Positions 41,642-50,618 are shown, numbered from the stretch's first letter. The stretch: 64,000 nucleotides of DNA from Lachnospiraceae bacterium (GCA_017427775.1 JAFRSD010000049.1:42279-106278); one strand, 5' to 3'. Numbers and translations: made by a program. The notes: generated by a model from the sequence alone, not told the origin.

Positions 41642-41713
41642 GAAGTGTTGGTGTTTTAATGATTCTACTGGTGTAGAACGGCTAACTGCCGCACAGTTTT
41701 CAATCAACGATTC

Positions 41714-41751
41714 GAAAGCCGTCCCAATCAATCCGGGACGGCTTTCTTTTA
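41714..41751 (+). terminator. Intrinsic terminator of the rubrerythrin gene
   Basis: Twelve-bp perfect arms GAAAGCCGTCCC / GGGACGGCTTTC with a T-rich tail on the plus strand. Confidence 0.85.
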
Positions 41752-41808
41752 TGCTTTCTCTATGGTATTCTCCTTTGCGCTCTTTCCGGCATTTCGGGCC
41801 GGGCTCAT

Positions 41809-42132
41809 TCAATCTTTCTGATGATTCTTCAGAATGCTGTCCACAATGTTCTCAATAATCCGAAGCTCCTCCGCGGAAAGCCGGTTCATCTTCTCGGGCA
41901 GTCCGCGCTTCGGACACCCGTCCTCCGCGGCACAGAAGAAATGCGCAGGCGTCACGCCGAGATAATTGCAGATATGCATCAGTTCCTCATACCCGGGATA
42001 TCCCCGTCCGGTCGTGATCCGGTTAACATAACCGGTTCCTCTTCCGAGGTCCCTGCTCATACGGCTCTCCGTTACGCCCTTCTGCATACGAAGTTCCGTG
42101 ATCCTGTCTGCCAAAAACGATTTGCGCCTCAT
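41809..42132 (-). CDS. XRE-family transcriptional regulator
   Basis: 107 residues. The helix-turn-helix spans about 10-65: ITELRMQKGVTESRMSRDLGRGTGYVNRITTGRGYPGYEELMHICNYLG. The remainder is a short helical tail (LSAEELRIIENIVDSILKN) likely for dimerisation. It lies 21 bases after the adhesin gene in the same direction, so it may be expressed with and control it; no operator was identified. Confidence 0.87.
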   Translation of the reverse strand: MRRKSFLADRITELRMQKGVTESRMSRDLGRGTGYVNRITTGRGYPGYEELMHICNYLGVTPAHFFCAAEDGCPKRGLPEKMNRLSAEELRIIENIVDSILKNHQKD

Positions 42133-42153
42133 ACTTCTCCTTTCCGAAGCCGT

Positions 42154-44361
42154 CTATTCTTTACCTTTTCGGCTCCTGTGCCTGAGATATCCGGTGTTGA
42201 CTGCTGCCAGGAAGGCAAATATGCCGTACAGGACATAACGTCCCATCCCGTCTCCCGTTCCCGGGATTCCGGAATCCATCTTCGCGTTATAAAAGATGAC
42301 TTCCTCACCCTCTTCGGTCTCCGGTACGACAAATTCGACATCCTCGCTTCTCACATATCCTTCCGGTGCCTTCACTTCATGCAGGATATAACGTTCTCCT
42401 GCCGTGAGCTTGGCCACCGTATTATGGATCGTTCCGTTGCTGACCCACTCTTCCACCACGTTTCCGCTTCCGTCCAAGATTTGCATCTGCGCACCCGGAA
42501 GGGGAAGCCCCGTGTCTTTGTCCGCCTTGGACGTCCGCAGCACGGTCGGGGCATCCTTCATTACAACTTTTGGTTCATCGACGCCGTAATGAAAGCTGAC
42601 TGCCTCTGCGATCAGATATCCGTCCGGCGACGCCGTCTCACGAAGCGTATACTTTTCGCCCGGAACCAGTTCCGCCTCGATGCGCTTCTCCGTTCCGTCA
42701 GTCACCCACTCCGCGACAACCTGTCCTTTGCTGTCCTCAAGCGTCAGCTCCGCGCCGGCAAGCTCCTTACCGTCCACAAGACTGATCTTACTGATCAAAA
42801 CCCTCGTGTAATTGTCGGTCATTTCAACCTTATCAACTGCACCGTTCTTGCTGACGGTAAATGTCACATCATCCGCCTTCAGGTATCCCTTCGGTGCTTC
42901 CGCCTCATGCAGCGTATATGTCTTGCCCGCGGTCAGTTTTCCGACAAGGCTTCGAACCTTTCCGTCCGTCACCCATTCGTAAACGACCTTCTTGCCGTCG
43001 AGGATCTGCATCTTCGCGCCCTTAAGCATGGAACCGTCCAAAGCGGATTTCTTACTGATCTCCACATGTGTCGGGCGGTCTTCCATGACAACCTTGCTGA
43101 GTGTTCCGTCCGCATTGACGGTAAATGTCTGGTCCGCCGCGATGGTGTATCCTTCCGGCGCCGACACCTCGTGAAGCGTATACGTCACGCCTGCTTCCAG
43201 CACGGCGTTCAGTTCCTTCGGCTTGCCGTCGGTCACCCATTCGAAGATGACATTTCCCTCTGCGTCCAGAATCTGCAGATGTGCCCCTTTCAGTTCTTCC
43301 TGCTCTTTCTCCTTGTCCTTTGACCCGGACGAAGTTCCGGCAAAAGAAGTCTTGGAGATTTCAACAGGTCCGGTCGGCGGCTCGGGAAGCGTCACATTTG
43401 TCTCCCTGACGGTAACCCCGAAGACATCCGTTCTGCCGACGAAAAGTCTCTGCTGATGTCCGGACTGTTCCGCATAAAACTGCAAAGACTGCTCCGTCTT
43501 CGTGCTATATCCGTGTGCCGCAACCGTCATGGTCGTTCCCGCGGCCGATCCGGGCACGCGTACCTTCACTGTCGCGCCGTTAGCGATACACTCAGGCGTA
43601 CCGTTCGACACTTCTACGATCTCCGCGCCTGAAAGCCCGAACGAAAGCGTTGCATAGCTGCAGTTCGTCATGCTCACCTGAAAATCGATCAGATAGTCTC
43701 CACCCTTATGCTTCTTCGGGAGTTCGACGATATGATAGTCAACCGCAGCCTCGATAACCGACTGCTGCCCGCTTTTTGCAAGCCGGAACAGTGCGATTGC
43801 GGCGTCATACACTTCCTGCGCTCCGGGCGCCGTTCCGACCTTTACAAGCGCGTTGCCTTTCTTCGGCTCGGGGTTCCAGAACAGGAACACATTGTAATTG
43901 GCACCTTCCTGTTCCTTCCGGTAGGAGGCCCACATTCGCGCCGCAACCTGGGTTGCTGCCTGTGCTTTCACGGTGTCCGTTCCGAAATCGATTCCGCAGA
44001 TGCAGGTCGTGTACGGGTAGCCGTTTCGAAGAATCTCCTGCAGTCCCGACATCATCGTCGCGCTGTACTGCATCTTCGCTTTATCTATGGCAAAATAAGC
44101 CGTCCCGTTCGGACTCCGCTTGCTCGACTCCACGCAATACGCCGGATAGACCGTCCCGTTGATCGTAATCGTGTGTATGTAATTATAGGTTTCAAGCCAT
44201 CTTCCCGCCGGTTCTTCCTTTAAGAGAAAATACACCGGTGTCTTCTCCGTACCCGCAGTTATCGTCCCCGTCCCCGCCATTGCCGCTCCGCCGCTGAAAG
44301 CGGAAAGCAAAAGGCAGAGGATCAGCATCGCCGCCGTTGCCGGTTTATGTCTGTATTTCAT
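42154..44361 (-). CDS. Thioester-domain SpaA/Cna-B surface adhesin
   Basis: Cell-wall-attached adhesin or pilin of 735 residues. Signal peptide 1-29. Thioester domain: Cys76 (AYCVES) and Gln138 (AATQVAARMW), positioned to form the Cys-Gln bond used for covalent host or substrate attachment. Four Cna-B/SpaA repeats follow (about 332-430, 432-516, 520-604, 606-692), each with the Lys-containing first strand (EISK) and YTLHE or YTLRE with the catalytic Glu, so internal isopeptide bonds are expected. The C-terminus has an IPGTG sorting-like motif (699-703), a helix and a basic tail. No sortase gene is in the window. Confidence 0.9.
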   Translation of the reverse strand: MKYRHKPATAAMLILCLLLSAFSGGAAMAGTGTITAGTEKTPVYFLLKEEPAGRWLETYNYIHTITINGTVYPAYCVESSKRSPNGTAYFAIDKAKMQYSATMMSGLQEILRNGYPYTTCICGIDFGTDTVKAQAATQVAARMWASYRKEQEGANYNVFLFWNPEPKKGNALVKVGTAPGAQEVYDAAIALFRLAKSGQQSVIEAAVDYHIVELPKKHKGGDYLIDFQVSMTNCSYATLSFGLSGAEIVEVSNGTPECIANGATVKVRVPGSAAGTTMTVAAHGYSTKTEQSLQFYAEQSGHQQRLFVGRTDVFGVTVRETNVTLPEPPTGPVEISKTSFAGTSSGSKDKEKEQEELKGAHLQILDAEGNVIFEWVTDGKPKELNAVLEAGVTYTLHEVSAPEGYTIAADQTFTVNADGTLSKVVMEDRPTHVEISKKSALDGSMLKGAKMQILDGKKVVYEWVTDGKVRSLVGKLTAGKTYTLHEAEAPKGYLKADDVTFTVSKNGAVDKVEMTDNYTRVLISKISLVDGKELAGAELTLEDSKGQVVAEWVTDGTEKRIEAELVPGEKYTLRETASPDGYLIAEAVSFHYGVDEPKVVMKDAPTVLRTSKADKDTGLPLPGAQMQILDGSGNVVEEWVSNGTIHNTVAKLTAGERYILHEVKAPEGYVRSEDVEFVVPETEEGEEVIFYNAKMDSGIPGTGDGMGRYVLYGIFAFLAAVNTGYLRHRSRKGKE

Positions 44362-44451
44362 GCTGGTGATTCCTTTCAGATAAATAGAAAAATAGAATTA
44401 CAGAATAATAGATAATCGGTTTTCAAGGTGCGATGCGTGTGGGTAAATGGT

Positions 44452-44579
44452 CGGCCGAAACGGCCGCAAAAGAAAGCGGACAGCGCGGAATCGATTGCTC
44501 CGGGCATGCCGCAGGACTGGGAGGAAGCTGCGTCTTCCTCCGATAGATTAACCATATCATATCAAAAAAGGCGATTCAA
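44452..44579 (-). promoter_or_regulatory. Adhesin promoter and structured 5' leader
   Basis: Promoter-like TTGAAT (44579-44574), 17 bases, TATGGT (44556-44551). The roughly 190-base leader before the adhesin ATG has two clear hairpins: GGAGGAAG / CTTCCTCC (44541-44520) and CGGCCG / CGGCCG (44466-44452). It does not match the c-di-GMP riboswitch core I looked for. The remaining 44362-44451 segment is AT-rich near the gene with nothing else recognisable. Confidence 0.45.
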
Positions 44580-44641
44580 TGCGCATTTTCCCCAAAAACG
44601 GAGGGGTGAGACTGTGAAGGATAGACAAGTGAGCGACGTCT

Positions 44642-44794
44642 GCAAGCTCCCCTCGCGTGCAAAGCCCGCTCGGTGTTCGTTCGCTCGGCCCTTGCACGCA
44701 GACTCCGTCTGCAAAGTTCTCCGGCAAGCCCCCCTCGCGTGCAAAGCCCGCTCGGTGTTCGTTCGCTCGGCCCTTGCACGCAGACTCCGTCTGC
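44642..44794. repeat. Two copies of a 64-bp palindrome-bearing repeat
   Basis: Positions 44649-44712 and 44731-44794 are identical 64-bp units, offset by 82 bp; the 6 bases GCAAGC just before each unit also repeat. Each unit contains inverted ends GCGTGCAA ... TTGCACGC and an inner CTCGG...CTCGG pair, so it can fold. It looks like a REP/BIME-type intergenic element. No open gene crosses it. Confidence 0.85.
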
Positions 44795-44811
44795 TTAATG
44801 ATCGAACCAAG

Positions 44812-44852
44812 AAAGGCTCCTTGAAAACCTTTCGGTTTTCAGGAGCCTTTTT
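44812..44852. terminator. Bidirectional terminator after fba
   Basis: Long stem AAGGCTCCT...GAAAACC / GGTTTTC...AGGAGCCTT with a TTTC loop and T tracts on both strands. Confidence 0.85.
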
Positions 44853-44900
44853 GTTTCAATCATTGCCCTTCGGGCGGGTGCAAGGGCACTCGCTTATCTA

Positions 44901-45869
44901 TCATATCTTGTTATCCGATCCAAGTACGTACTTAATCTTGTGAGCTACCATGTCCTTAACAGCCTGACGAGCGGGCTTCAGGTACTGACGGGGATCGAAA
45001 TGATCCGGATGCTCAGCGAAGTACTTACGGATGTTACCGGTCATAGCAAGACGGATATCGGAGTCGATATTGATTTTACATACAGCAAGCTGTGCAGCCT
45101 TACGAAGCTGCTCTTCCGGAATACCTACAGCGTCAGGCATGTTGCCGCCGTACTGGTTAACCATCTTAACGAATTCCTGCGGAACGGAGCTGGAACCGTG
45201 AAGAACGATCGGGAAACCGGGCAGTCTCTTGATGCACTCCTCGAGTACGTCGAAACGGAGCGGCGGGGGAACAAGGATGCCGTCAGCATTTCTCGTGCAC
45301 TGTGCAGCAGTGAACTTATATGCGCCGTGAGAGGTTCCGATAGCGATTGCAAGGGAGTCACATCCGGTTCTTGCAACAAATTCCTCAACCTCTTCCGGAC
45401 GGGTGTAGCTTTCCTTACCGTGCTCAACCTGAACCTCATCCTCAATACCTGCGAGGGTACCGAGCTCAGCCTCAACTACAACGCCGTGAGCATGTGCATA
45501 CTCAACAACCTGCTTGGTAAGAGCAACGTTCTCATCGAAGGGCTTGCTGGAAGCATCAATCATAACGGAAGTGAAACCGCCGTCGATGCAGGACTTACAA
45601 AGTTCAAAGCTGTCACCATGGTCAAGGTGAAGAGCGATCGGAATCTGAGGATTCTCGATAACGGCAGCCTCAACGAGTTTTACAAGATAGGTGTGGTTTG
45701 CATACGCGCGTGCACCCTTGGATACCTGAAGGATAACGGGGCTGTTCAGCTCGCCCGCTGCTTCGGTGATACCCTGAACGATTTCCATGTTGTTTACGTT
45801 GAAAGCACCGATAGCGTAACCGCCGTCATATGCCTTGGCAAACATTTCTTTGGTAGTAACTAATGCCAT
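44901..45869 (-). CDS. fba: Class II fructose-bisphosphate aldolase
   Basis: Zinc-dependent glycolytic aldolase, 322 residues. Metal and catalytic motifs: ALHLDHGDSFELC (zinc His and catalytic Asp), VEAELGTLAGIEDEV, AIGTSHGAYKF and IVLHGSSSVPQEFV. NIDSDIRLAMTGNIRKYF is the phosphate site. A strong promoter and ribosome site fit a highly expressed enzyme. Confidence 0.96.
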   Translation of the reverse strand: MALVTTKEMFAKAYDGGYAIGAFNVNNMEIVQGITEAAGELNSPVILQVSKGARAYANHTYLVKLVEAAVIENPQIPIALHLDHGDSFELCKSCIDGGFTSVMIDASSKPFDENVALTKQVVEYAHAHGVVVEAELGTLAGIEDEVQVEHGKESYTRPEEVEEFVARTGCDSLAIAIGTSHGAYKFTAAQCTRNADGILVPPPLRFDVLEECIKRLPGFPIVLHGSSSVPQEFVKMVNQYGGNMPDAVGIPEEQLRKAAQLAVCKINIDSDIRLAMTGNIRKYFAEHPDHFDPRQYLKPARQAVKDMVAHKIKYVLGSDNKI

Positions 45870-45928
45870 AATATATCTTCCTTTCTAAAAAATATACTGT
45901 TCATTTATGCTTTCGCATAACCGAAAAT

Positions 45929-45957
45929 ATTATAGCAGAAACACGCATCCATTGCAA
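45929..45957 (-). promoter_or_regulatory. Promoter of fba
   Basis: TTGCAA (45957-45952), 17 bases, TATAAT (45934-45929) on the minus strand; the leader is about 55 bases. Confidence 0.82.
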
Positions 45958-45985
45958 TACGGAAAATGTGACCGCCGTTCACCGC

Positions 45986-46765
45986 TCAGCGCTTCTTTCC
46001 CCAAAGGAAGAAGAGCATCTTGCACCTCATCTCCGACTTCTTGATCGCGCCGAAATAGCGGCCGTCCATCGAGTGGTAGCGGTTGTCTCCGAGCACCAGA
46101 TACTCGCCCTCGCCGAGCTCGATATGCTGCGTCATTCCGGTGCGGTAGTTGTAATCCGGATCGAAGTATACGTAGTCCTCTTTGAGCTCCTCGCCGTTTC
46201 TCACAACGACGCCGTCCGTGATATCCAGGACGTCTCCCGGCTTTCCGATGACACGCTTGATGAAGTCGCTCTCATTTGTCTTGCCTTCGTCACCGTGGAG
46301 CACAACGATGTCGCCGTAGTCCGGCGTAAAAAAGATCGTTCCGAAGCCAAATGCCTTGTCCTTCAACGTCATATTCATCGAGTCTCCGCTGACACGGTAA
46401 GGCGGGAACAGTTTAAAGACAGTAAAGATAACGATAAAGCTGATGATGAAAAATACGACGTCGCCGATCAGTTCCTTGCGTCTGCGGCGCCATCTTTCCT
46501 CTTTTGTCTCTTCGTCCGGCTGTTCGGACTCTTCCTCAGATGCATCCCAATCTGCGTCGGGAAGTTCTGCCGGTGCCGGTTCCGCAGCTGCCTGATCAGC
46601 GTCTGCGTCACCCTCTGTGCCTTCCGTCTGAACAGTTTCTGTGTCAGCAGCTTCACCCTCTGCCTTTTGAATGGCATCTGCAGCAATCTCCGCAGTTTCG
46701 GTCACTGCAGTTTCAGCCGCTTCTTCGGGAAGATTGTCTTCCCGCTCCTGATAATCGTTCGTCAT
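45986..46765 (-). CDS. lepB: Signal peptidase I with long acidic N-terminal tail
   Basis: Membrane serine protease that removes signal peptides. 259 residues from the ATG at 46765 (AGGGGGAA upstream). Residues about 1-90 are a low-complexity Glu/Asp/Ala-rich cytoplasmic tail, then a basic patch RWRRRR, one helix (about 101-120) and the catalytic part: Ser129 in RVSGDSMNMTL, Lys170 in DFIKRVIGKPGD, and the C-terminal GDNRYHSMDGRYFG box. The acidic tail is unusual in length for this enzyme. It lies downstream of the GH3 gene. Confidence 0.92.
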   Translation of the reverse strand: MTNDYQEREDNLPEEAAETAVTETAEIAADAIQKAEGEAADTETVQTEGTEGDADADQAAAEPAPAELPDADWDASEEESEQPDEETKEERWRRRRKELIGDVVFFIISFIVIFTVFKLFPPYRVSGDSMNMTLKDKAFGFGTIFFTPDYGDIVVLHGDEGKTNESDFIKRVIGKPGDVLDITDGVVVRNGEELKEDYVYFDPDYNYRTGMTQHIELGEGEYLVLGDNRYHSMDGRYFGAIKKSEMRCKMLFFLWGKKR

Positions 46766-46820
46766 GATTTCCCCCTGAAACATGCTTCGGACGGGAGTAC
46801 CCGTCCGGGCATAATTCAAA

Positions 46821-48971
46821 CTATTTTATTACCAGTGTGGTCCCTTCATAGGAAAGCTTCAGGCATGCAGGGGCCTTCTTCATAAGTGCCACGCTTCTCT
46901 TGTCCGGTGCCGACGCGCCGATATAAACAAGGTACTGTCCGGGCACGATCACGCGCTCGGCCTCCTCATTAAATACACCGAACGCCTTCGGCGGCAAAGC
47001 GATCGTCACGCGCTCGGACTGTCCGGGTTTCAACGTAATCTTGCGAAGACCTTTCAGCTGCGCGTTAGGTGCACCCGCAAGCGGCGATTTCACATACACC
47101 TGAACCGTCTCAGCACCGGTCATCGCACCATTATTGGTCACAGTAACCGATACGCTTGCACCGTCCTTAACCGTTCCCGTGATCTCTGCATCGGTAAATG
47201 CAAAGTCCGTGTAGGAAAGCCCGAATCCGAACGGATACAGCGCCTCACCGGTCATATAGCGATAGGTACGTCCCTTCATTGCGTAATCGGTAAATGCGGG
47301 CAATTCTTCGCTTGTCCGGTAGAATGTTACCGGAAGCTTCCCTTCGGGGCTGCATTCGCCGAACAGCATGCGTGCAACGGCTCGTCCGCCCTGCGCACCG
47401 GGATACCATCCCTGCACGATAGCGGGAATATGCTCGTCCGCCCACGGAATCGCCAGCGCGCTGCCTGACAATAAGATCAGAACAATAGGCTTCCCGCTCT
47501 CGGCGAGTACTTTAAGAATCTCTTCCTGAATGCCCGGAAGTTTCAGGTTCGGCTTATCTCCGGAAGCGAACTCATTGCCCTGGTCGCCTTCTTCTCCCTC
47601 TAAGCCCGGATCAAGTCCCATGACAGCCAGTACGACGTCGCTCATGTCTGCCACAGCCTTCACCTCGGCCGTACGGTCATTTGCCTGCCCGAGTCCCTGC
47701 ACACGGTCCTTGAACAGATGGCATCCTTCCGAATACATGATCCGTGCGCGGTCCCCTACATATTCACGAATGCCCTCGAGGATGGTCACATACTCCGAAG
47801 AAGTACCTTCATAGTTTCCGACAAGAGCCTTCCGGTTGTCTGCGTTCGGTCCGACGATACCGATTGTATTGATGGAATCCAGATTCAGCGGAAGCAGCTT
47901 GTCCGCATTCTTCAGAAGAACAATGGTCTTCTCCGAAACCTTGCGGTTCAATTCACGGCTTGCCGCAGTATCTACCTGATCATAACCGATCTTGCTGAAC
48001 GGAACCTCTTCGGGCTTATCGAAAAGACCGAGTTTCATCCGCGTGGTAAACAGTCTCGTAAGTGCACGGTCAATCGTATTCTCTTCCACAAGACCGTCGC
48101 GAACCGCCTGCAGAAGATGGACATACATATTTCCGCAGTTCAGGTCGCAGCCGTTATTCATGGCGAGGGCAACCGTCTCCTCTTCATTGGCGGTTACCAT
48201 ATGAAATTCATGGAAATCCTTCAGCGCCCAGCAGTCCGACGTAACATGACCGTCAAATCCCCAGTCGCCGCGCAGAATATCCGTAAGAAGCGTCTTGCTG
48301 CCGCAGCAGGGTTCCCCGTTCGTACGGTTATATGCCCCCATGACGGCTTCTACTTTTCCTTCTTTAACACATGCTTCAAATGCCGGCAGATACGTCTCGT
48401 ACAGATCCTGCTTCGACACTTCCGCGTTAAACTGATGACGAAGGTCCTCCGGACCGCTGTGCACCGCAAAATGCTTTGCGCACGCGGCGACCTTCATATA
48501 TTTCGGATCATGTCCCTGAAGTCCCTCGATGAAACGAACGCCGAGACGGCTGCTCAGATAAGGATCCTCTCCGTATGTCTCATGGCCCCGTCCCCACCGG
48601 GGATCACGGAATATGTTTACGTTCGGCGACCAGAAAGTGAGACCTTTATATATATCACGGTCACCGTATTTGGCCTGCATGTTGAATTTGGCTCGGGCCT
48701 CCGTGGAAATGGTATCCGCAACCTCTTCCATCATATCTTCGTCAAATGCGGCCGCCATACCGATCGCCTGCGGAAATACCGTAGCTACTCCGGCCCTTGC
48801 CACACCGTGAAGAGCTTCATTCCAATAGTTATACGCCTTTACGCCGAGACGTTCGATCTCGGGAGCGTTGAACAGTGTCTGAAATACCTTTTCCTCAAGT
48901 GTCATTTCCGACACAAGCGCTGCTGCTCTTTCTTTGAAGGATTTCGACTCGTCCGCGTAAACTTTTCCCAT
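46821..48971 (-). CDS. Glycoside hydrolase family 3 (beta-glucosidase/xylosidase-like)
   Basis: 716 residues, no signal peptide, so it acts on imported oligosaccharides in the cytosol. The barrel domain has WNEALHGVAR, WSPNVNIFRDPRWGRGHETYGEDPYLSSRLGVRF, KHFAVHSGPEDLRHQFNAEVS and the nucleophile Asp in GHVTSDCWALKDF. The alpha/beta sandwich starts near 350 and a fibronectin-III-like domain near 590 (YPFGFGLSYTDF onward). The WNEALHGV form is common in xylosidase-type members. It is the last gene of the carbohydrate locus, after a putative attenuator. Confidence 0.92.
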   Translation of the reverse strand: MGKVYADESKSFKERAAALVSEMTLEEKVFQTLFNAPEIERLGVKAYNYWNEALHGVARAGVATVFPQAIGMAAAFDEDMMEEVADTISTEARAKFNMQAKYGDRDIYKGLTFWSPNVNIFRDPRWGRGHETYGEDPYLSSRLGVRFIEGLQGHDPKYMKVAACAKHFAVHSGPEDLRHQFNAEVSKQDLYETYLPAFEACVKEGKVEAVMGAYNRTNGEPCCGSKTLLTDILRGDWGFDGHVTSDCWALKDFHEFHMVTANEEETVALAMNNGCDLNCGNMYVHLLQAVRDGLVEENTIDRALTRLFTTRMKLGLFDKPEEVPFSKIGYDQVDTAASRELNRKVSEKTIVLLKNADKLLPLNLDSINTIGIVGPNADNRKALVGNYEGTSSEYVTILEGIREYVGDRARIMYSEGCHLFKDRVQGLGQANDRTAEVKAVADMSDVVLAVMGLDPGLEGEEGDQGNEFASGDKPNLKLPGIQEEILKVLAESGKPIVLILLSGSALAIPWADEHIPAIVQGWYPGAQGGRAVARMLFGECSPEGKLPVTFYRTSEELPAFTDYAMKGRTYRYMTGEALYPFGFGLSYTDFAFTDAEITGTVKDGASVSVTVTNNGAMTGAETVQVYVKSPLAGAPNAQLKGLRKITLKPGQSERVTIALPPKAFGVFNEEAERVIVPGQYLVYIGASAPDKRSVALMKKAPACLKLSYEGTTLVIK

Positions 48972-49030
48972 AAGTTCCTCCTTAAAATCCGGCGTTTACC
49001 CCGGTATATGTACGCTTTTGGATATAAAAA

Positions 49031-49109
49031 AATTCCCTCGGTTGTCTCTTATCTCAGAAGGCAGGTTCTGCCTTCTGAGATAAGAGGGGAATTTCCGAGG
49101 AAATTCCCC
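49031..49109 (-). promoter_or_regulatory. Alternative-hairpin element between binding protein and GH3 genes
   Basis: Read on the minus strand: an 11-bp hairpin GGGGAATTTCC / GGAAATTCCCC (49109-49086), then a 19-bp perfect inverted repeat with a 3-base loop (49086-49046), then GGGAATTT running into T's (49036-49028). The 3' arm of the first hairpin (AAATTCCC) can instead pair with the distal GGGAATTT, closing the large hairpin right before the T run. The two folds exclude each other: a terminator/antiterminator-like arrangement, or a strong 3' end that sets binding-protein levels above GH3. Confidence 0.55.
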
Positions 49110-49146
49110 TCCCAAAGGGAAAAGAGTCAAAACTTATTGGTGTTGA

Positions 49147-50553
49147 TTATTTCAACTTAGCGTTGAACTCGTCAACCTGAGTCTGCCACTCAGTAGCATG
49201 AGCTTCGATGGTCTCAGCTGCAGTAGCGCCACCACCGAGTTCGTACAACCAGTTAGGAGCGAAACCGGAGATGTAAACATCGGGAGCTGCCATATACATA
49301 TCCCACTTGTTGATCATCCAGTTACAGGTCTCGGTAACGGATCTCTTATCTACGAAACGGGTCTCAAGGTTGCCCTTCCATCTAGCGTCATCGTCCTTGT
49401 ACTCTTCAGGAACGTCGGTGTAGATATTGTAAACGTAAGCAATATCATCAGCAACATTCTTGATCTTGTCGCAGTTAGCCATAACAAGGATGTTCTCACG
49501 ACATACAGCGATGTAATCCTTAGCAGACGGTCCCTTAGGAAGGTTAACAAAACCGAAGATCATATCAGGAGCCTGCTTTTTGATGTTATCGCAAGCATAC
49601 TGCTCTTCTACGAACATAGCTGCCTTACCTTCATAGAAACCAGCCTTGAAGTAATCCCAGTTAGCGCCCTCAGGCTGCGGCTGGAAGTAACCTTCTTTGA
49701 TGATTTCGTTACCAAAAGTAAGAGCCTCGGTAACCTTCTTATCATTAGCGTTCATAACAAGCTTGCCATTCTCGAGAGTGATAATGAAGGTATCGTTAGC
49801 GATCAACAGACCCTGGAAGAATACAACGTTCTGACCGGTTACACCGTAAACGTTCGGAATACCGTCACTGTCGGTATCTCTTGTGAGCTTCTTGCAGAGA
49901 TCCTTGAAGTTTGCGAAGGTCCAATCGCCGGAAGCCTGAAGATCATAAGGAGTATCTTCGGGAACGTTAGCAGCCTTAAGGAGAGCCTTGTTGAAGAACA
50001 CACCGGTTCTGGGCTCGAGACCAGCTGCGAAACCATAGATACCGCCGCTGTAGCTCATAACGTTGATAACAGCCTGATTGAACTTAGCATCGCTCCAGTT
50101 GATGGAGGAAAGCTTGGAAACATCAAGGAAAGCACCCGTCGAAAGAAGGGACGGAACCCAACGGGTATCGAAAGTAACGATGGAACCCATAGGATTGTTC
50201 TCGTTCGTTCCGAGAAGGAATTCCTCAGACCACTCGTTTCTCCAGTCACCGTTCTTTACACGCTTGAAGGTGTAGTTATGGTCCTTCATGGCCTTGTTCT
50301 GCATATCCCAGTATGCTTCCTGGTAGGTGTTGTTAGCCTTATTCCAGTCATCACCGGACCACCAGTCAACAAGAGTAACTTCAAGACCCTTCAGATCTCT
50401 CGGCGGCTCAGTAGGCGTTACTACTGTAGAAGTAGGCTCAGCCGTAGGAGCTGCGGTAGCCGTAGGGGTCGTCTTCTCCTTGCCGCAAGCAACTGCAAGA
50501 AGCATGCTTCCTACAAGCGTAGCTGCAAGAACGAGTTTCTTTGCGTTTTTCAT
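49147..50553 (-). CDS. Carbohydrate ABC transporter binding lipoprotein
   Basis: Family 1 extracellular solute-binding protein, 468 residues. Lipobox LLAVACGKEK at about 17-26, then a Thr/Pro/Ala-rich stalk (about 27-50). Family 1 features: VTLVDWWSGDDWN, YGFAAGLEPRTGVFFNKALLKAANVP and the Ca-binding-like loop RDTDSDGIPNVYGV. It uses the permease pair encoded just upstream (50.7-52.6 kb). The ligand is an oligosaccharide of unknown type; a GH3 enzyme follows. Confidence 0.9.
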   Translation of the reverse strand: MKNAKKLVLAATLVGSMLLAVACGKEKTTPTATAAPTAEPTSTVVTPTEPPRDLKGLEVTLVDWWSGDDWNKANNTYQEAYWDMQNKAMKDHNYTFKRVKNGDWRNEWSEEFLLGTNENNPMGSIVTFDTRWVPSLLSTGAFLDVSKLSSINWSDAKFNQAVINVMSYSGGIYGFAAGLEPRTGVFFNKALLKAANVPEDTPYDLQASGDWTFANFKDLCKKLTRDTDSDGIPNVYGVTGQNVVFFQGLLIANDTFIITLENGKLVMNANDKKVTEALTFGNEIIKEGYFQPQPEGANWDYFKAGFYEGKAAMFVEEQYACDNIKKQAPDMIFGFVNLPKGPSAKDYIAVCRENILVMANCDKIKNVADDIAYVYNIYTDVPEEYKDDDARWKGNLETRFVDKRSVTETCNWMINKWDMYMAAPDVYISGFAPNWLYELGGGATAAETIEAHATEWQTQVDEFNAKLK

Positions 50554-50596
50554 TTAAGGATCCTCCTTTAAAAAATTATTCAACTGCCGGAACCAC

Positions 50597-50618
50597 CTTG
50601 AAAGAATTACCTTTCAAG
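50597..50618 (-). repeat. Small intercistronic hairpin before the binding-protein gene
   Basis: Eight-bp arms CTTGAAAG / CTTTCAAG with a 6-base loop in the 157-base gap after the permease gene. No T run, so probably an mRNA-stability element. Confidence 0.45.

Noticed and set aside
42154..44361. Pilus operon with sortase
   Set aside because: Only one SpaA-type protein; neighbours are an XRE regulator and fba, and no sortase gene is found in the window.
44362..44579. c-di-GMP riboswitch before the adhesin
   Set aside because: The GGGCAAACC-type core and tetraloop receptor pattern are not present.
44642..44794. CRISPR array
   Set aside because: Only two 64-bp units with an 18-bp gap, no further repeats and no cas genes.
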